A stretch of DNA of 64,000 bases from Desulfurivibrio dismutans (GTDB lineage Bacteria > Desulfobacterota > Desulfobulbia > Desulfobulbales > Desulfurivibrionaceae). Positions within the stretch are counted from its first letter, which is position 1. The number at the start of each line of letters is the position of its first letter. The notes below the pieces were generated by a model, which saw only the letters and a list, made by a program, of their open reading frames with translations, was not told the origin of the DNA and did no database searches. The DNA lies in assembly GCF_029210385.1 (NCBI RefSeq), contig NZ_JARGDQ010000001.1, positions 248,001 through 312,000 on the forward strand. The letters are read 5' to 3'. The position numbers and the translations under genes are program-made. Shown piece by piece: positions 27,407 to 36,134 of the stretch.

Positions 27407-27489
27407 ATTTGACAAAATTGCCGAAAACAGTTTTCCTGGCAGGGACCACGCTGCTACTGTTGTTAAAAAACATTATTCCCGGGTGATTG

Positions 27490-30400
27490 ATGCTCAACTC
27501 CCTTTTTGGCCGGTTTTTTCTGGCTTCCCTGGTATCAGCTTTGCTGACCGTGCTGCTGACCGTGCTGGCGATTTATTACCCCGCCGCCCCGGCTCTGGTG
27601 GTGTGGGCGGTGGTCCTGCTGACGGTGGCGGTGGCGGCGGCCGGTACGGCCTGGCTGTTCAGTGCCGGGATCAGGCAAGAACTGGGAAAACTGTCGGTCT
27701 GGCTGGCCGATTTTGTGGGCCGTGGCGACATCCGGCGCGAACCTCCTGCGGTGGGCCTGGCCGATTGTGCCCAGCCGTTGCATCAATTCCAAAAAATGAT
27801 GGCCTGGCAGCAGGAGATCCTGGAAATCTGCTGGGCGGCCCGGGAGGGTAAGCCGGCCCGTCGCTTACCGTCGCGCAGCGACCAGGATCAGTTGACCCCC
27901 GCCTTTAACGGCCTGCTGGATGAATTGCACCAGGCCAACCTCGGTTATGCCGAGGCGATCAGTTATCTGCACGCTATTCCCACCCCGGTACAGGTGGTTG
28001 ACCGTGACCTGAACATTCGTTTCATCAACCAGGCCGGGGCCCGGGCGGCCCGCTTGGCGGTGGGGCAGTGCATCGGCAAAAAATGTCACGAGATCTTTCG
28101 CACCCGGGACTGTAACTCCGATCGCTGCAAAGTGGTCCGGGCGATGATCCAGAACCGGACCCTGACCGGAGAGAATGTCTCCATCACCGCCCGCGGTGAA
28201 GCCCCTTACCGTTACACCGCCGCGCCGCTTAAGGATGAGCATGGCCGAGTGATCGGCGCGGTGGAGTATATTGTTGATATCCGCGACGAGATGCGGGTGG
28301 TGGCGATGGCCGAGGCCATCGCCCAAGGGGATTACAGTATCAGCATCACCCCGCGCTCCGACGATGACCGCTTAAGCCATGCCCTGAACCGCATGGCGGC
28401 CACCTTGCAGGAACTGGAGTCCTCCCAGGAGGAAAGCCGCTGGCTCAATGAAGGGGTGGCGGCGGTGAGCGACCGCTTGCATGGTGAGCATGATCAACTC
28501 AGCCTGGCTCATAACGTGCTGGAAGCCCTGGTCGATGTCATGGATGTCCAGGTGGCCGCCTTCTATCTGGCCCAGGACGAAGAGACCCTGCGGCTGATCA
28601 AGACCTATGGTGGCACCGCTGAAATTGAAGCCCGGACCGCAGTGCACCGTAATGAGGGCCTGGTGGGTCGGGCCCTGCAGGAAGGCCGGTTGCTGGTGAT
28701 CAACGATCTGCCGCCGGGTTACTTGAAAATTTCCTCCGGGCTGGGTGAGGTGGCAGCGGCCGCCGTGGCGGTACTGCCGGTTTATTTTGAAAATGAACTG
28801 CGCTGTGTGATCGAACTGGGCACCCATCGTGCTTTTTCCCCGCGAGAAGAGGAATTGCTGCGCCGGGTGACGGAAAATATCGGGGTGGCTGTGCATACCG
28901 CCGAGGTTCGGCACGAACTGGCCCGCCTGCTGGAAACCACGCAGGAGCAGGCGGAAAAACTCCAGGTGCAGCAGGAGGAACTGCGCCAGACCAACTCCGA
29001 GCTGCAGGAGCAGGCCAAGTACCTGGCCGCTTCCGAAGAGCGGCTCCAGGTGCAGCAGGAGGAACTGCGGGTTTCCAATGAGGAGCTGGAGGAGCGCTCC
29101 CGCACTCTGGCCGAAAAGAACCGGGAACTGCTGAAGGCACGTCAGGAACTGGAGGAAAAGGCCGGGGCGCTGGAGGTGTCCGGGCGTTACAAATCGGAAT
29201 TTCTGGCCAACATGAGCCATGAATTGCGCACCCCGCTTAACAGCATCCTGATTCTCTCCCAGATGCTGGCCGCCAATAAAGATGGCAACCTGCTGCCCCG
29301 CCAACTGGAATACGCCACCACCATTCACAACTCCGGTTCCGATCTGTTGAACCTGATCAACGAGGTGTTGGATCTCTCTAAGATCGAGGCCGGCCGGATG
29401 GACATCCACCCGGAAACAATCAACCTCAAGGCCCTGCTCGACAGCCTGCTGGATCCCTTCCGGCCCATGGCCGAGGAGAGGCAGCTGGCTCTTGCCGGTG
29501 AGCTGGCCGAGGACCTGCCGGTAACCATTTTTTCCGACGAAAGCAGATTGCGCCAGATTCTCAAAAACCTGCTTGCCAATGCCCTGAAATTCACCCGCCA
29601 GGGAGAGATCATGGTTGCCGTCGGCCGCCCCGCTGGCGGTGAGTTGCCGGTCGGCCTCAACCTGGACCCAGCCCGGGTCCTGTTTTTTCAGGTCAGCGAT
29701 TCCGGTATCGGGATTGCCGCCGACAAGCTGGAGGTGGTGTTCGAGGCTTTTAAGCAGGCTGACGGCACCACCAGCCGCAAGTTCGGCGGCACCGGCCTGG
29801 GGTTGTCCATTTCCCGGCAGCTGGCCCGCCTGCTGGGGGGCGAATTGACCGCCGCCAGCCGGGAAGGGGAGGGCAGCACCTTTACCCTTTGGCTGCCCGA
29901 GCGCCTGGAAAAGAGGAGAGATATCGCCCCGTTGCCGGGACCAGCGAGATCAGCCGGAGCGGCCGGGGGCGAATTGGCGGCGCCGGAGGTGTCGGCTCAC
30001 GCCGCCAAGCAGACCAGCCCGCCGGAGACGCCGGTTGCCACCAGCCCCTCAGCCGCTGCCGCGGCCCCGGCGGACCATGGTCTTGCTGCCGCCGGCCAGC
30101 CGCTGCCTCAGGCCCCCGACGCCTTGGTGCGGGATGATCGCCGCATCATCAGCCGGGAAGACAAAAGCCTGCTGATCATTGAGGACGACAGTTCCTTTGC
30201 CTCGCTGTTACTGGAGTTGGCCCGGGAGAAGGGCTACAGAGGGCTGGTGGCCGAAGATGGGGAAACCGGGCTGCATCTGGCCGATTATTACCGGCCCAGC
30301 GGCATTATCCTCGATATGGGCCTGCCGGGTATAAGTGGTCGGGAGGTCATGGAGCGGCTGAAGAAAAATCCGGAAACCCGGCACATTCCGGTTCATGTCA

Positions 30401-31119
30401 TTTCCGCCAGCGACCCTTCCACTGAGGTGATGCAGTTGGGGGCGGTGGGCTTTCTCACCAAGCCGGTGAGTGTGGATAAGCTGGATCTGGTCTTCAGTCG
30501 CATTGAAAAACTGGCGGAAAGCCCGGTGAAAAGGCTGCTGGTGGTGGAAGACGATCTGGTGCAGCGCCGGGCGATCCGGGCCATGGTGGGCGAGGGCGGC
30601 GACATCGAGGTGGTGGAGGCCGCCAATGGCGAAGAAGCCCACCGTTTATTAACCGAAGAAAATTTCGATTGCGTGATTTTGGATCTGGGGCTGGGCGATA
30701 TGAGCGGCTTTGATTTGATGACTAAAATCAAGGACGACCCCAGTATTTGCCAGGTGCCGGTGGTGATCTACACCGGCCGGGAGATCAGCCCCGATGAGGA
30801 GGAGCGGTTGCAGCAATATGCCGATTCCATCATTATCAAGGGGGCCCGCTCGCCGGACGCCTGCTCGATGAAACCACCCTCTTTCTCCACCGAGTGGAAA
30901 AGAGCCTGCCCAGCCGGCAACAGGAGGTGCTTAAAACCCTGCACAACCGGGAGTCGACCTTTGCCGACCGGACGGTGTTGCTGGTGGATGACGACATGCG
31001 CAACATCTTCGCCCTCTCCAGCGTGCTGGAAGAGGCCGGTCTGGAGATCGTGGTGGCCCGCGACGGCCGGGAAGCCCTGCAGAAACTTGCCGAACACCCG
31101 GAGGTCGATCTGGTGCTGA
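27490..31119 (+). CDS. Large membrane hybrid histidine kinase, frameshifted near 30860
   Basis: Open frame of 1209 codons. It has two N-terminal transmembrane helices (about 6-30 and 34-57) and a PAS domain near YLHAIPTPVQVVDRDLNIRF with a cysteine-containing DCNSDRC loop. A HAMP-like linker, a GAF domain (about 335-470) and a long coiled coil follow. HisKA carries FLANMSHELRTPLN (H577) and HATPase FGGTGLGLSISRQ. Receiver 1 has D942, receiver 2 D1065. After IIIKGARSPD (about residue 1123) the frame turns to Trp/Cys/Arg-rich nonsense, while the +1 frame continues with LLDETTLFLHRVEKSLP and a third receiver ending at 31334. One missing C near 30859 (GACGCC for GACCGCC) explains this. It could be a sequencing error or a real mutation. 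Repeat element C precedes it; cheR follows the third receiver with an ATGA overlap. Confidence 0.85.
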   Translation: MLNSLFGRFFLASLVSALLTVLLTVLAIYYPAAPALVVWAVVLLTVAVAAAGTAWLFSAGIRQELGKLSVWLADFVGRGDIRREPPAVGLADCAQPLHQFQKMMAWQQEILEICWAAREGKPARRLPSRSDQDQLTPAFNGLLDELHQANLGYAEAISYLHAIPTPVQVVDRDLNIRFINQAGARAARLAVGQCIGKKCHEIFRTRDCNSDRCKVVRAMIQNRTLTGENVSITARGEAPYRYTAAPLKDEHGRVIGAVEYIVDIRDEMRVVAMAEAIAQGDYSISITPRSDDDRLSHALNRMAATLQELESSQEESRWLNEGVAAVSDRLHGEHDQLSLAHNVLEALVDVMDVQVAAFYLAQDEETLRLIKTYGGTAEIEARTAVHRNEGLVGRALQEGRLLVINDLPPGYLKISSGLGEVAAAAVAVLPVYFENELRCVIELGTHRAFSPREEELLRRVTENIGVAVHTAEVRHELARLLETTQEQAEKLQVQQEELRQTNSELQEQAKYLAASEERLQVQQEELRVSNEELEERSRTLAEKNRELLKARQELEEKAGALEVSGRYKSEFLANMSHELRTPLNSILILSQMLAANKDGNLLPRQLEYATTIHNSGSDLLNLINEVLDLSKIEAGRMDIHPETINLKALLDSLLDPFRPMAEERQLALAGELAEDLPVTIFSDESRLRQILKNLLANALKFTRQGEIMVAVGRPAGGELPVGLNLDPARVLFFQVSDSGIGIAADKLEVVFEAFKQADGTTSRKFGGTGLGLSISRQLARLLGGELTAASREGEGSTFTLWLPERLEKRRDIAPLPGPARSAGAAGGELAAPEVSAHAAKQTSPPETPVATSPSAAAAAPADHGLAAAGQPLPQAPDALVRDDRRIISREDKSLLIIEDDSSFASLLLELAREKGYRGLVAEDGETGLHLADYYRPSGIILDMGLPGISGREVMERLKKNPETRHIPVHVISASDPSTEVMQLGAVGFLTKPVSVDKLDLVFSRIEKLAESPVKRLLVVEDDLVQRRAIRAMVGEGGDIEVVEAANGEEAHRLLTEENFDCVILDLGLGDMSGFDLMTKIKDDPSICQVPVVIYTGREISPDEEERLQQYADSIIIKGARSPDACSMKPPSFSTEWKRACPAGNRRCLKPCTTGSRPLPTGRCCWWMTTCATSSPSPACWKRPVWRSWWPATAGKPCRNLPNTRRSIWC

Positions 31120-31334
31120 TGGACATCATGATGCCGGAGATGGACGGTTATGAGGCCATGGGCCGGATCCGCCGTGATCCGGCCAAGGCCAAATTGCCCA
31201 TCATTGCGCTCACCGCCAAGGCCATGCGGGGTGACAAGGACAAATGTCTGGCCGCCGGGGCCAACGATTACCTGGCCAAGCCGGTGGATCCGGAACGACT
31301 GCTTTCCCTGCTGCGGGTTTGGCTGTACCAATGA
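30894..31334 (+). CDS. Third receiver domain of the hybrid kinase, now in a separate frame
   Basis: This 146-residue open frame continues the kinase after the frameshift. It starts MEKSLPSRQQEVLKTLHNRE and holds a full receiver: TVLLVDDDMRNIFALSSVLE, phospho-acceptor aspartate in LVLMDIMMPEMDGYEAM, and DYLAKPVD with the conserved lysine. VDDDMRNIFAL is the typical last receiver of such kinases. Translated alone it would be a free response regulator lacking its first linker. If the missing base near 30859 is restored, it becomes the C-terminus of one protein of about 1280 residues. Its stop overlaps the cheR start. Confidence 0.75.
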   Translation: MEKSLPSRQQEVLKTLHNRESTFADRTVLLVDDDMRNIFALSSVLEEAGLEIVVARDGREALQKLAEHPEVDLVLMDIMMPEMDGYEAMGRIRRDPAKAKLPIIALTAKAMRGDKDKCLAAGANDYLAKPVDPERLLSLLRVWLYQ

Positions 31335-32185
31335 GCCCGGCGCGCGAGGAACCGGCCGGTGAGGCCAAAGAGATCGAGGATCTGGAGATCAGCCTGCTGC
31401 TGGAGGCGATTTTCCGGCGCTACGGCTATGACTTCCGTGATTACGCCCGGGCTCATCTGCGCCGTCGGCTGCGCCACCGGCTGGAACTCGCGGGGTTGGC
31501 CGACCTGGGAGCTATGCAGCACCGGGTACTTAGTGACCGCGATTTTTTTGAGCTGCTGTTGCGGGATCTGTCCATCAATGTTACCGAGATGTTCCGCGAT
31601 CCGGCGGCTTACCGGCGGATCCGTGAAGACGTCGTGCCGCTGCTCAAGACTTACCCCTTTGTCAAGATCTGGCATGCCGGTTGTGCCACCGGGGAAGAGG
31701 TCTATTCCATGGCCATTTTGCTGCACGAAGAGGGCTTGCTGGAGCGCAGCCGGATCTATGCCACCGATTTTAACCGGGTGGCCCTGCAAAAGGCCCGGGA
31801 AGGGGTTTATTCTCTGGAGCGGGTCCGCCAGTACAGCAGCAATTACCAGAAAAGCGGCGGCCGGGCCTCCCTGGTGGACTACTACCGCACCGACAATGAG
31901 TCCATGCTGCTGAAGAACTGGCTGCGCCAACAGGTGGTCTTTGCCGACCACAACCTGGTTACCGACGGGGTGTTCAGCGAGATGCAACTGGTGGTCTGTC
32001 GCAATGTGGTAATTTATTTCAATCGGGATCTCCAGGAGCGGATTTTCAACACCTTTTACCAGAGTCTCTGCCCCGGTGGTTTTCTCTGGCTGGGAGCCAA
32101 AGAATCGCTGAAACTCCTGCAGATTGGGGAAAAATTCAGAGAGCTTTACGGCGAAGAGAAAATTTTCAAGAAAAATTTGCAATAA
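31331..32185 (+). CDS. CheR-type protein-glutamate methyltransferase
   Basis: S-adenosylmethionine-dependent O-methyltransferase of the chemotaxis CheR family, 284 residues. The N-terminal helical domain (about 15-80) is followed by the SAM fold with INVTEMFRDPAAYRRI, WHAGCATGEEVYSMAILLHE (SAM motif I) and VVCRNVVIYFNRDLQERIF. It starts in the stop codon of the kinase's third receiver (ATGA) with no strong ribosome site of its own, so it depends on kinase translation. No methyl-accepting receptor, CheA or CheW is encoded in the window, so the target is probably not a classical chemoreceptor array. Confidence 0.93.
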   Translation: MSPAREEPAGEAKEIEDLEISLLLEAIFRRYGYDFRDYARAHLRRRLRHRLELAGLADLGAMQHRVLSDRDFFELLLRDLSINVTEMFRDPAAYRRIREDVVPLLKTYPFVKIWHAGCATGEEVYSMAILLHEEGLLERSRIYATDFNRVALQKAREGVYSLERVRQYSSNYQKSGGRASLVDYYRTDNESMLLKNWLRQQVVFADHNLVTDGVFSEMQLVVCRNVVIYFNRDLQERIFNTFYQSLCPGGFLWLGAKESLKLLQIGEKFRELYGEEKIFKKNLQ

Positions 32186-32230
32186 TTCCGCCGCCGGGGT
32201 TAAGTTAAGGCGGTCGAATAATCATCAGCC

Positions 32231-32842
32231 ATGGCCAACCAAAGATCAAAGCAGCCTGCAGGCTCCCAAGATTTGCCCTACCGGGCCGTGGTGATCGGCG
32301 TGTCAGCCGGAGGGCTGGAGGCCCTGCGGGAAGTGTTAAGCTGTTTGCCGGCGGATTTTCCGCTGCCGCTGCTGGTGGTCCAGCACCTGGGGGTTGACTC
32401 CGATGATTTTCTGGCTCGCTGGCTGGATCAGCGTTGCGCAATCAAGGTCAAAGAGGCTGAGGACAAGGAGCCGGCGGCGCCCGGCACCGCTTACCTGGCG
32501 CCGGCCAATTACCATCTGCTGATGGAGGACGACGGCTCGCTGGCCCTGTCCCTGGAGGACTGGGTTAACTTTTCCCGGCCCAGCATCGATCTGCTGTTTG
32601 AAAGCGCTGCCGAGGCCTACGGCAAAGGGCTGATTGCCGTGGTGCTGACCGGGGCCAATGATGACGGCAGCCGAGGTCTGGCGGCGATGAAACGCTCAGG
32701 CGGCCTGGCGGTGGTGCAGGACCCGGCGGGGGCTGAGTTTCCCGTCATGCCGCGGGCCGCCATCCAGGCCACTCAGGTGGATTTTGTTCTGCCGTTGCCG
32801 GCCATCGGCCGTTTTCTGGCCAATCTTTACCGACCGGCCTGA
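32231..32842 (+). CDS. CheB-type methylesterase without receiver domain
   Basis: Stand-alone CheB catalytic domain, 203 residues, lacking the N-terminal receiver of canonical CheB. The triad is visible: S25 in GVSAGG, H52 in VQHLG and D145 in TGANDDGSRGL. The opening VVIGVSAGGLEALREVLSCLP and PVMPRAAI near the end are typical. With no receiver, its activity is unlikely to be set by CheA phosphorylation. It lies 45 bases after cheR on the same strand and is followed within ten bases by repeat element D. Together with cheR it could make a reversible methylation pair acting on the large kinase, which is an inference. Confidence 0.93.
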   Translation: MANQRSKQPAGSQDLPYRAVVIGVSAGGLEALREVLSCLPADFPLPLLVVQHLGVDSDDFLARWLDQRCAIKVKEAEDKEPAAPGTAYLAPANYHLLMEDDGSLALSLEDWVNFSRPSIDLLFESAAEAYGKGLIAVVLTGANDDGSRGLAAMKRSGGLAVVQDPAGAEFPVMPRAAIQATQVDFVLPLPAIGRFLANLYRPA

Positions 32843-32851
32843 GGGTTTTGG

Positions 32852-32975
32852 TTTTGGCAATAAATTAAAATTGTCGGCGCTGCTGGGGCGCCGCCGACTG
32901 ATTACCAACCACCGTTTTTTGTGCCGGTGGCGGTGATCAGCACTTTTGACGGGTTTTTGCGAGGCCATCAAAATT
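32852..32975 (+). repeat. Interspersed intergenic element, copy D (abuts cyclase start codon)
   Basis: The left piece TTTTGGCAATAAATTAAAATT (32852-32872) is loosely like the right piece 32954-32975, which contains TTTTTGCGAGGCCATCAAAA. Behind the left piece is the GTCGGC (32873-32878) / GCCGAC (32893-32898) hairpin shared with copy C. A longer hairpin pairs CTGATTACC...CCACCG (32898-32916) with CGGTGG...GGTGATCAG (32925-32940). The element ends exactly at the ATG of the cyclase gene, so its GAGG (32961-32964) is the only ribosome-site candidate. Confidence 0.7.
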
Positions 32976-34034
32976 ATGCCGGGGATGCCGAAAATCCTGA
33001 TTGTCGATGACCAGCCGGCCAACCTGCTGGTGATGGAAAGCCTGCTTGAAGGGGTGGGGGCGATGCTGATTACCGCCACCTCCGGTGAGCAGGCCCTGTC
33101 CCTGCTGCTGGAGCACGACTTTGCCCTGATTCTGCTGGATGTGCAGATGCCCGGCATGGATGGATTTGAAACCGCCAGCCTGCTGCGGGGGCGCAAGCAG
33201 ACCAAACACTTGCCGATCATCTTCGTCACCGCCATCAGCAAAGAGGACGAGCATGTCTTTAAGGCCTATCAGGCCGGCGCCGTGGACTATCTCTTTAAGC
33301 CCATCAATCCTTATATCCTGCGCAGCAAGGTGGAGATCTTTTTGCAACTCGACCATCAGCAGCGCCTGCTGGCTAAAAAAAGCGTCGAGTTGGACCTCAA
33401 GGTGCGGGAACTGTTGGGGGTTAAGGCCCAGTTGGAAGAGGCCAACGCCCGGCTCAACGAACTATCTCTCACCGACGCGTTGACCGGTCTCAGTAACCGT
33501 CGCTGTTTCCAGGAAACCATTCAGGCCGAATGGCGGCGGGCCATGCGCAACCGGCATCCGCTGACCCTGCTGCTGGGTGATATCGACTCGTTCAAGCAGT
33601 TTAACGACAACTTTGGACATCTGGTTGGTGATGAGTGCCTGGTCAGGATCGCCGAGGTGATCCGCAGTCCCCTGATGCGACCCTCCGATCTGGTTGCCCG
33701 TTTCGGCGGGGAGGAGTTTGTGATTTTGTTGCCGGAAACCGACCTGGAAGGCGGGCGACATCTGGCCGAGACCATCCGCCGGGAAGTGGAGAAGATGAGG
33801 ATTTCTCACCCGGAATCGGCCACCGGGCTCCAGTTGACCATGAGCTTCGGGGTATCATCGGTGGTGCCGCGGCCGGATATCTCCGAGCAGGATCTGGTTT
33901 GCGCCGCCGACAAGGCCCTTTATGTGGCCAAGGAAAGCGGGCGTAACCGGGTGCAGATCCAGGGGCCGGAGGCGCTGCTGGGCACCCTCGGCCAGACTGG
34001 GTATATCTCCGGTGATGAGGGGGGGGCTGAATAG
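32976..34034 (+). CDS. Response-regulator diguanylate cyclase (REC-GGDEF)
   Basis: Makes c-di-GMP from two GTP under control of phosphorylation; 352 residues, WspR/PleD-like in layout. The receiver (about 4-120) starts PKILIVDDQPANLLVMESLL, has its phospho-acceptor in LILLDVQMPGMDG and ends with DYLFKPINPYILRSK. A coiled-coil linker leads to the GGDEF domain, with ALTGLSNRRCF, GDIDSFKQFNDNFGH and the active-site loop RFGGEEF. RPSD lies just before it at the usual inhibitory-site position. Catalysis and product inhibition both look intact. It starts at the very end of repeat element D; ATG 32985 is an alternative. It is the likely output for the kinase cluster. Convergent with the DnaJ-like gene after 28 bases. 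Confidence 0.94.
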   Translation: MPGMPKILIVDDQPANLLVMESLLEGVGAMLITATSGEQALSLLLEHDFALILLDVQMPGMDGFETASLLRGRKQTKHLPIIFVTAISKEDEHVFKAYQAGAVDYLFKPINPYILRSKVEIFLQLDHQQRLLAKKSVELDLKVRELLGVKAQLEEANARLNELSLTDALTGLSNRRCFQETIQAEWRRAMRNRHPLTLLLGDIDSFKQFNDNFGHLVGDECLVRIAEVIRSPLMRPSDLVARFGGEEFVILLPETDLEGGRHLAETIRREVEKMRISHPESATGLQLTMSFGVSSVVPRPDISEQDLVCAADKALYVAKESGRNRVQIQGPEALLGTLGQTGYISGDEGGAE

Positions 34035-34062
34035 CGGTTTGCGGTTTGCCGGCAAGCTCCTT

Positions 34063-35025
34063 CTAAAGCCCGGTGGCCGCCATTTTTTGCACCAGATCGC
34101 GCTGTTCTGCCGTAAGCTTGCCGGGCATTTTCAGATTGATGCGGACCAGCAGGTCGCCCCGTGCGCTGCCGCCGGTACCCGGCAGCCCCTGGCCTTTCAG
34201 GCGCAGCTTGGCGCCGGGCTTGCTGCCGGGGGGCACCTTGACTTTGAGCCGGCGCCCCTCCAAGGTGGGCACGGCGATGTCGGTTCCCAGCAGGGCGCCG
34301 CTCAGGGGAATTTCCTGGTCCACCACCAGGTTACGACCCTCCCGGATGAACACCGGGTGAGGTTTTACCCGGACCAGCAACAGCAAGTCACCCGGCGGGC
34401 CGGCCATGGGCGATGGGGCGCCCTTGCCGCTGACTCGCAGCTTTTTGCCGTCTTCAATGCCGGTGGGGATCTTAACCGTTACCTTGTCGGCCTGGCCGCC
34501 CCGCCCCAGGGAAATGGTCTTTTCGCTGCCGTGCAGCACCTCTTCCAGGGTTACCGGCATTTCCAGGCTTAAATCGTTGCCCTTAACCATTTGCCGACGG
34601 CGTGGGTCCTGTTGAAACTGGCGGAAATCCTGGCCTTGGCCGCCCATGCCGCTCATGCCGTCGACCCCGAACAGTTCGTCGAAAAAGCTTGGCCCGCCGC
34701 CCATACCGCGGTGAAAAGTAGCTCGGCCGCCGCCCAGATTGATACCGAACTCCCGCAAGATGTCGTTGATGTTGGCGTTGCGGAAGATATCTTCCTGGGA
34801 GTAGCGTTGCTGGAACCCGTCCGAGCCGAAGGTGTCATACTGCTTGCGCTTTTCCGGGTCACTCAGCACGGCATAGGCCTCACTGATTTCCTTGAAGCGG
34901 CTTTCCGCCTCCTTGTTACCCTGGTTGCGGTCCGGGTGATATTTCAGGGCCAGCTTGCGATAGGCCTTCTTGATCTCTGCCGGGCTGGCGTTGCGCTCAA
35001 CCCCTAAAGCTTTGTAATAATCCAT
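34063..35025 (-). CDS. cbpA: DnaJ-family co-chaperone, CbpA-like (no zinc finger)
   Basis: Hsp40 co-chaperone of 320 residues. The J domain (1-70) carries HPD at 30-32 in [10 protein letters not shown] Gly/Phe-rich stretch (about 95-135) follows, then the two C-terminal peptide-binding domains with [32 protein letters not shown] and [20 protein letters not shown]. The cysteine-rich zinc finger of DnaJ is absent, so it matches CbpA/DjlA-type class B Hsp40s. It is monocistronic here, with the long hairpin after rlpA lying 127 bases upstream of its start. AAGGA is found some twelve bases before the ATG. Confidence 0.92.
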   Translation of the reverse strand: MDYYKALGVERNASPAEIKKAYRKLALKYHPDRNQGNKEAESRFKEISEAYAVLSDPEKRKQYDTFGSDGFQQRYSQEDIFRNANINDILREFGINLGGGRATFHRGMGGGPSFFDELFGVDGMSGMGGQGQDFRQFQQDPRRRQMVKGNDLSLEMPVTLEEVLHGSEKTISLGRGGQADKVTVKIPTGIEDGKKLRVSGKGAPSPMAGPPGDLLLLVRVKPHPVFIREGRNLVVDQEIPLSGALLGTDIAVPTLEGRRLKVKVPPGSKPGAKLRLKGQGLPGTGGSARGDLLVRINLKMPGKLTAEQRDLVQKMAATGL

Positions 35026-35151
35026 TGCCGATGGTCGTCCTTGTCCTGGTAAAAGCCTGAATCAAGCATAAAAAAAAGTCATAAACGAGAAAAACAACTC
35101 GGAGGGACTATAATTATCCCCCACCCGTTTGGCAAGCCGTCTGCAAAAAAC

Positions 35152-35259
35152 AAAAACATTCGGCAGTGTCGCAGGTTCGGGCAAGCAGCCAGGCGCAGCG
35201 TACCCCAGGTACGTAAGCCTGGCTGATCGCCCGAAGATGCGGCGCTGCCGAATGTTTTT
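35152..35259 (-). terminator. Very long stem-loop at the 3' end of rlpA
   Basis: Starting at the rlpA stop codon, nested arms pair almost throughout about 108 bases: AAAAACATTCGGCAG (35152-35166) with CTGCCGAATGTTTTT (35245-35259), TTCGGGC (35175-35181) with GCCCGAA (35228-35234), CAGCCAGGC (35186-35194) with GCCTGGCTG (35217-35225), and GTACC with GGTAC at the tip. Read from rlpA the stem ends in a U-rich tract, so it can act as an intrinsic terminator. The length is far more than termination needs, and it may be a mobile palindromic repeat. Confidence 0.7.
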
Positions 35260-36107
35260 CAGTGGGCCACGACGAAGGCGTCGGTAAACCCGGCCTCAAT
35301 CATCACCCGCTCAAAGCGCATGGCACCGCTTAAGGTGTCGCCGGCCGCCACCTGGACCCGGTAAAACAACCGGCCCCCGTGGTCGTATTCCCGGATAACC
35401 GCCGTTCGGCCCCATTCCTGCAACTGATCACGCAGGCGGACGGCGTTTTCCCGCACCGTGAAGGCGCCGACCTGAACGTAAAATTCACCGTGTTCAAAAT
35501 CCGGGGTTGCGGCGAAACGCTGGCGTACCCGGCCGTCCTCCAGATAGTGTTCGGTGGCCCCCAGGGCGGTGATCCTTACCTGGGCCAGCCCCTGGTCGGC
35601 CATGCCCAGCTCTTGCGCGGCGCGGTATGAAAGATCGATTATTCGCCCCCTGACGAAAGGCCCCCGGTCGTTGATCCGGACGGTGATTTCCTTGCCGTTT
35701 TCCAGGTTTTCCACCAGCAGGTGAGTGTCCATGGGCAGGGTTTTGTGGGCGGCGGTCATAGCATGCATGTCGTATATTTCGCCGTTGGAGGTGCGGCGGC
35801 CATGAAATTTGCGGCCATACCAGGAGGCAATCCCGGTTTCCGAGTAGCCGTGGGCTGAAGGGATGGGATAGTAGGTGATCCCCTGGATCTGGTAGGGCCG
35901 CTGAGTGGGCGGAATTCTGCCGGCCGGCGGCTGGGCCGGAGAATACGGCGGCGCCTCCACCCGGCTTTTGCCGGTGGGGCTGGAGATTATCGGCGGTTTG
36001 CCGCAGGCGCTGAGCGCCAGCAAGAGCAGCAGCAAGGCGCCCAGCAGTCGGTGGCTGCGGTGAAGGTGGTATGCCGTGGCGAGTCGCTGGTTATTTGATC
36101 TGTTCAT
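35259..36107 (-). CDS. rlpA: RlpA-family septal-ring lipoprotein with SPOR domain
   Basis: Outer-membrane lipoprotein of 282 residues, in this family a lytic transglycosylase acting on naked glycan strands. The N-terminal basic/hydrophobic segment ends with the lipobox LSAC, lipidated cysteine C35. The double-psi beta-barrel domain (about 88-180) has ETGIASWYGRKFHGRRTSNGE and VRINDRGPFVRGRIIDLSYRAA, including the conserved His and Asp of active RlpA. The SPOR domain (about 208-282) with EFYVQVGAFTVRENA binds denuded peptidoglycan at the division site. It is alone on this strand, terminated by the long stem-loop after its stop; the divergent upstream region carries repeat element E. Confidence 0.92.
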   Translation of the reverse strand: MNRSNNQRLATAYHLHRSHRLLGALLLLLLALSACGKPPIISSPTGKSRVEAPPYSPAQPPAGRIPPTQRPYQIQGITYYPIPSAHGYSETGIASWYGRKFHGRRTSNGEIYDMHAMTAAHKTLPMDTHLLVENLENGKEITVRINDRGPFVRGRIIDLSYRAAQELGMADQGLAQVRITALGATEHYLEDGRVRQRFAATPDFEHGEFYVQVGAFTVRENAVRLRDQLQEWGRTAVIREYDHGGRLFYRVQVAAGDTLSGAMRFERVMIEAGFTDAFVVAH

Positions 36108-36134
36108 GGTGTTTTCCCAATCGCCCCCGCAATA

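Noticed and set aside
30850-30870. Programmed ribosomal frameshift in the hybrid kinase
   Set aside because: No slippery heptamer or downstream pseudoknot was recognised; a missing base is the simpler explanation.
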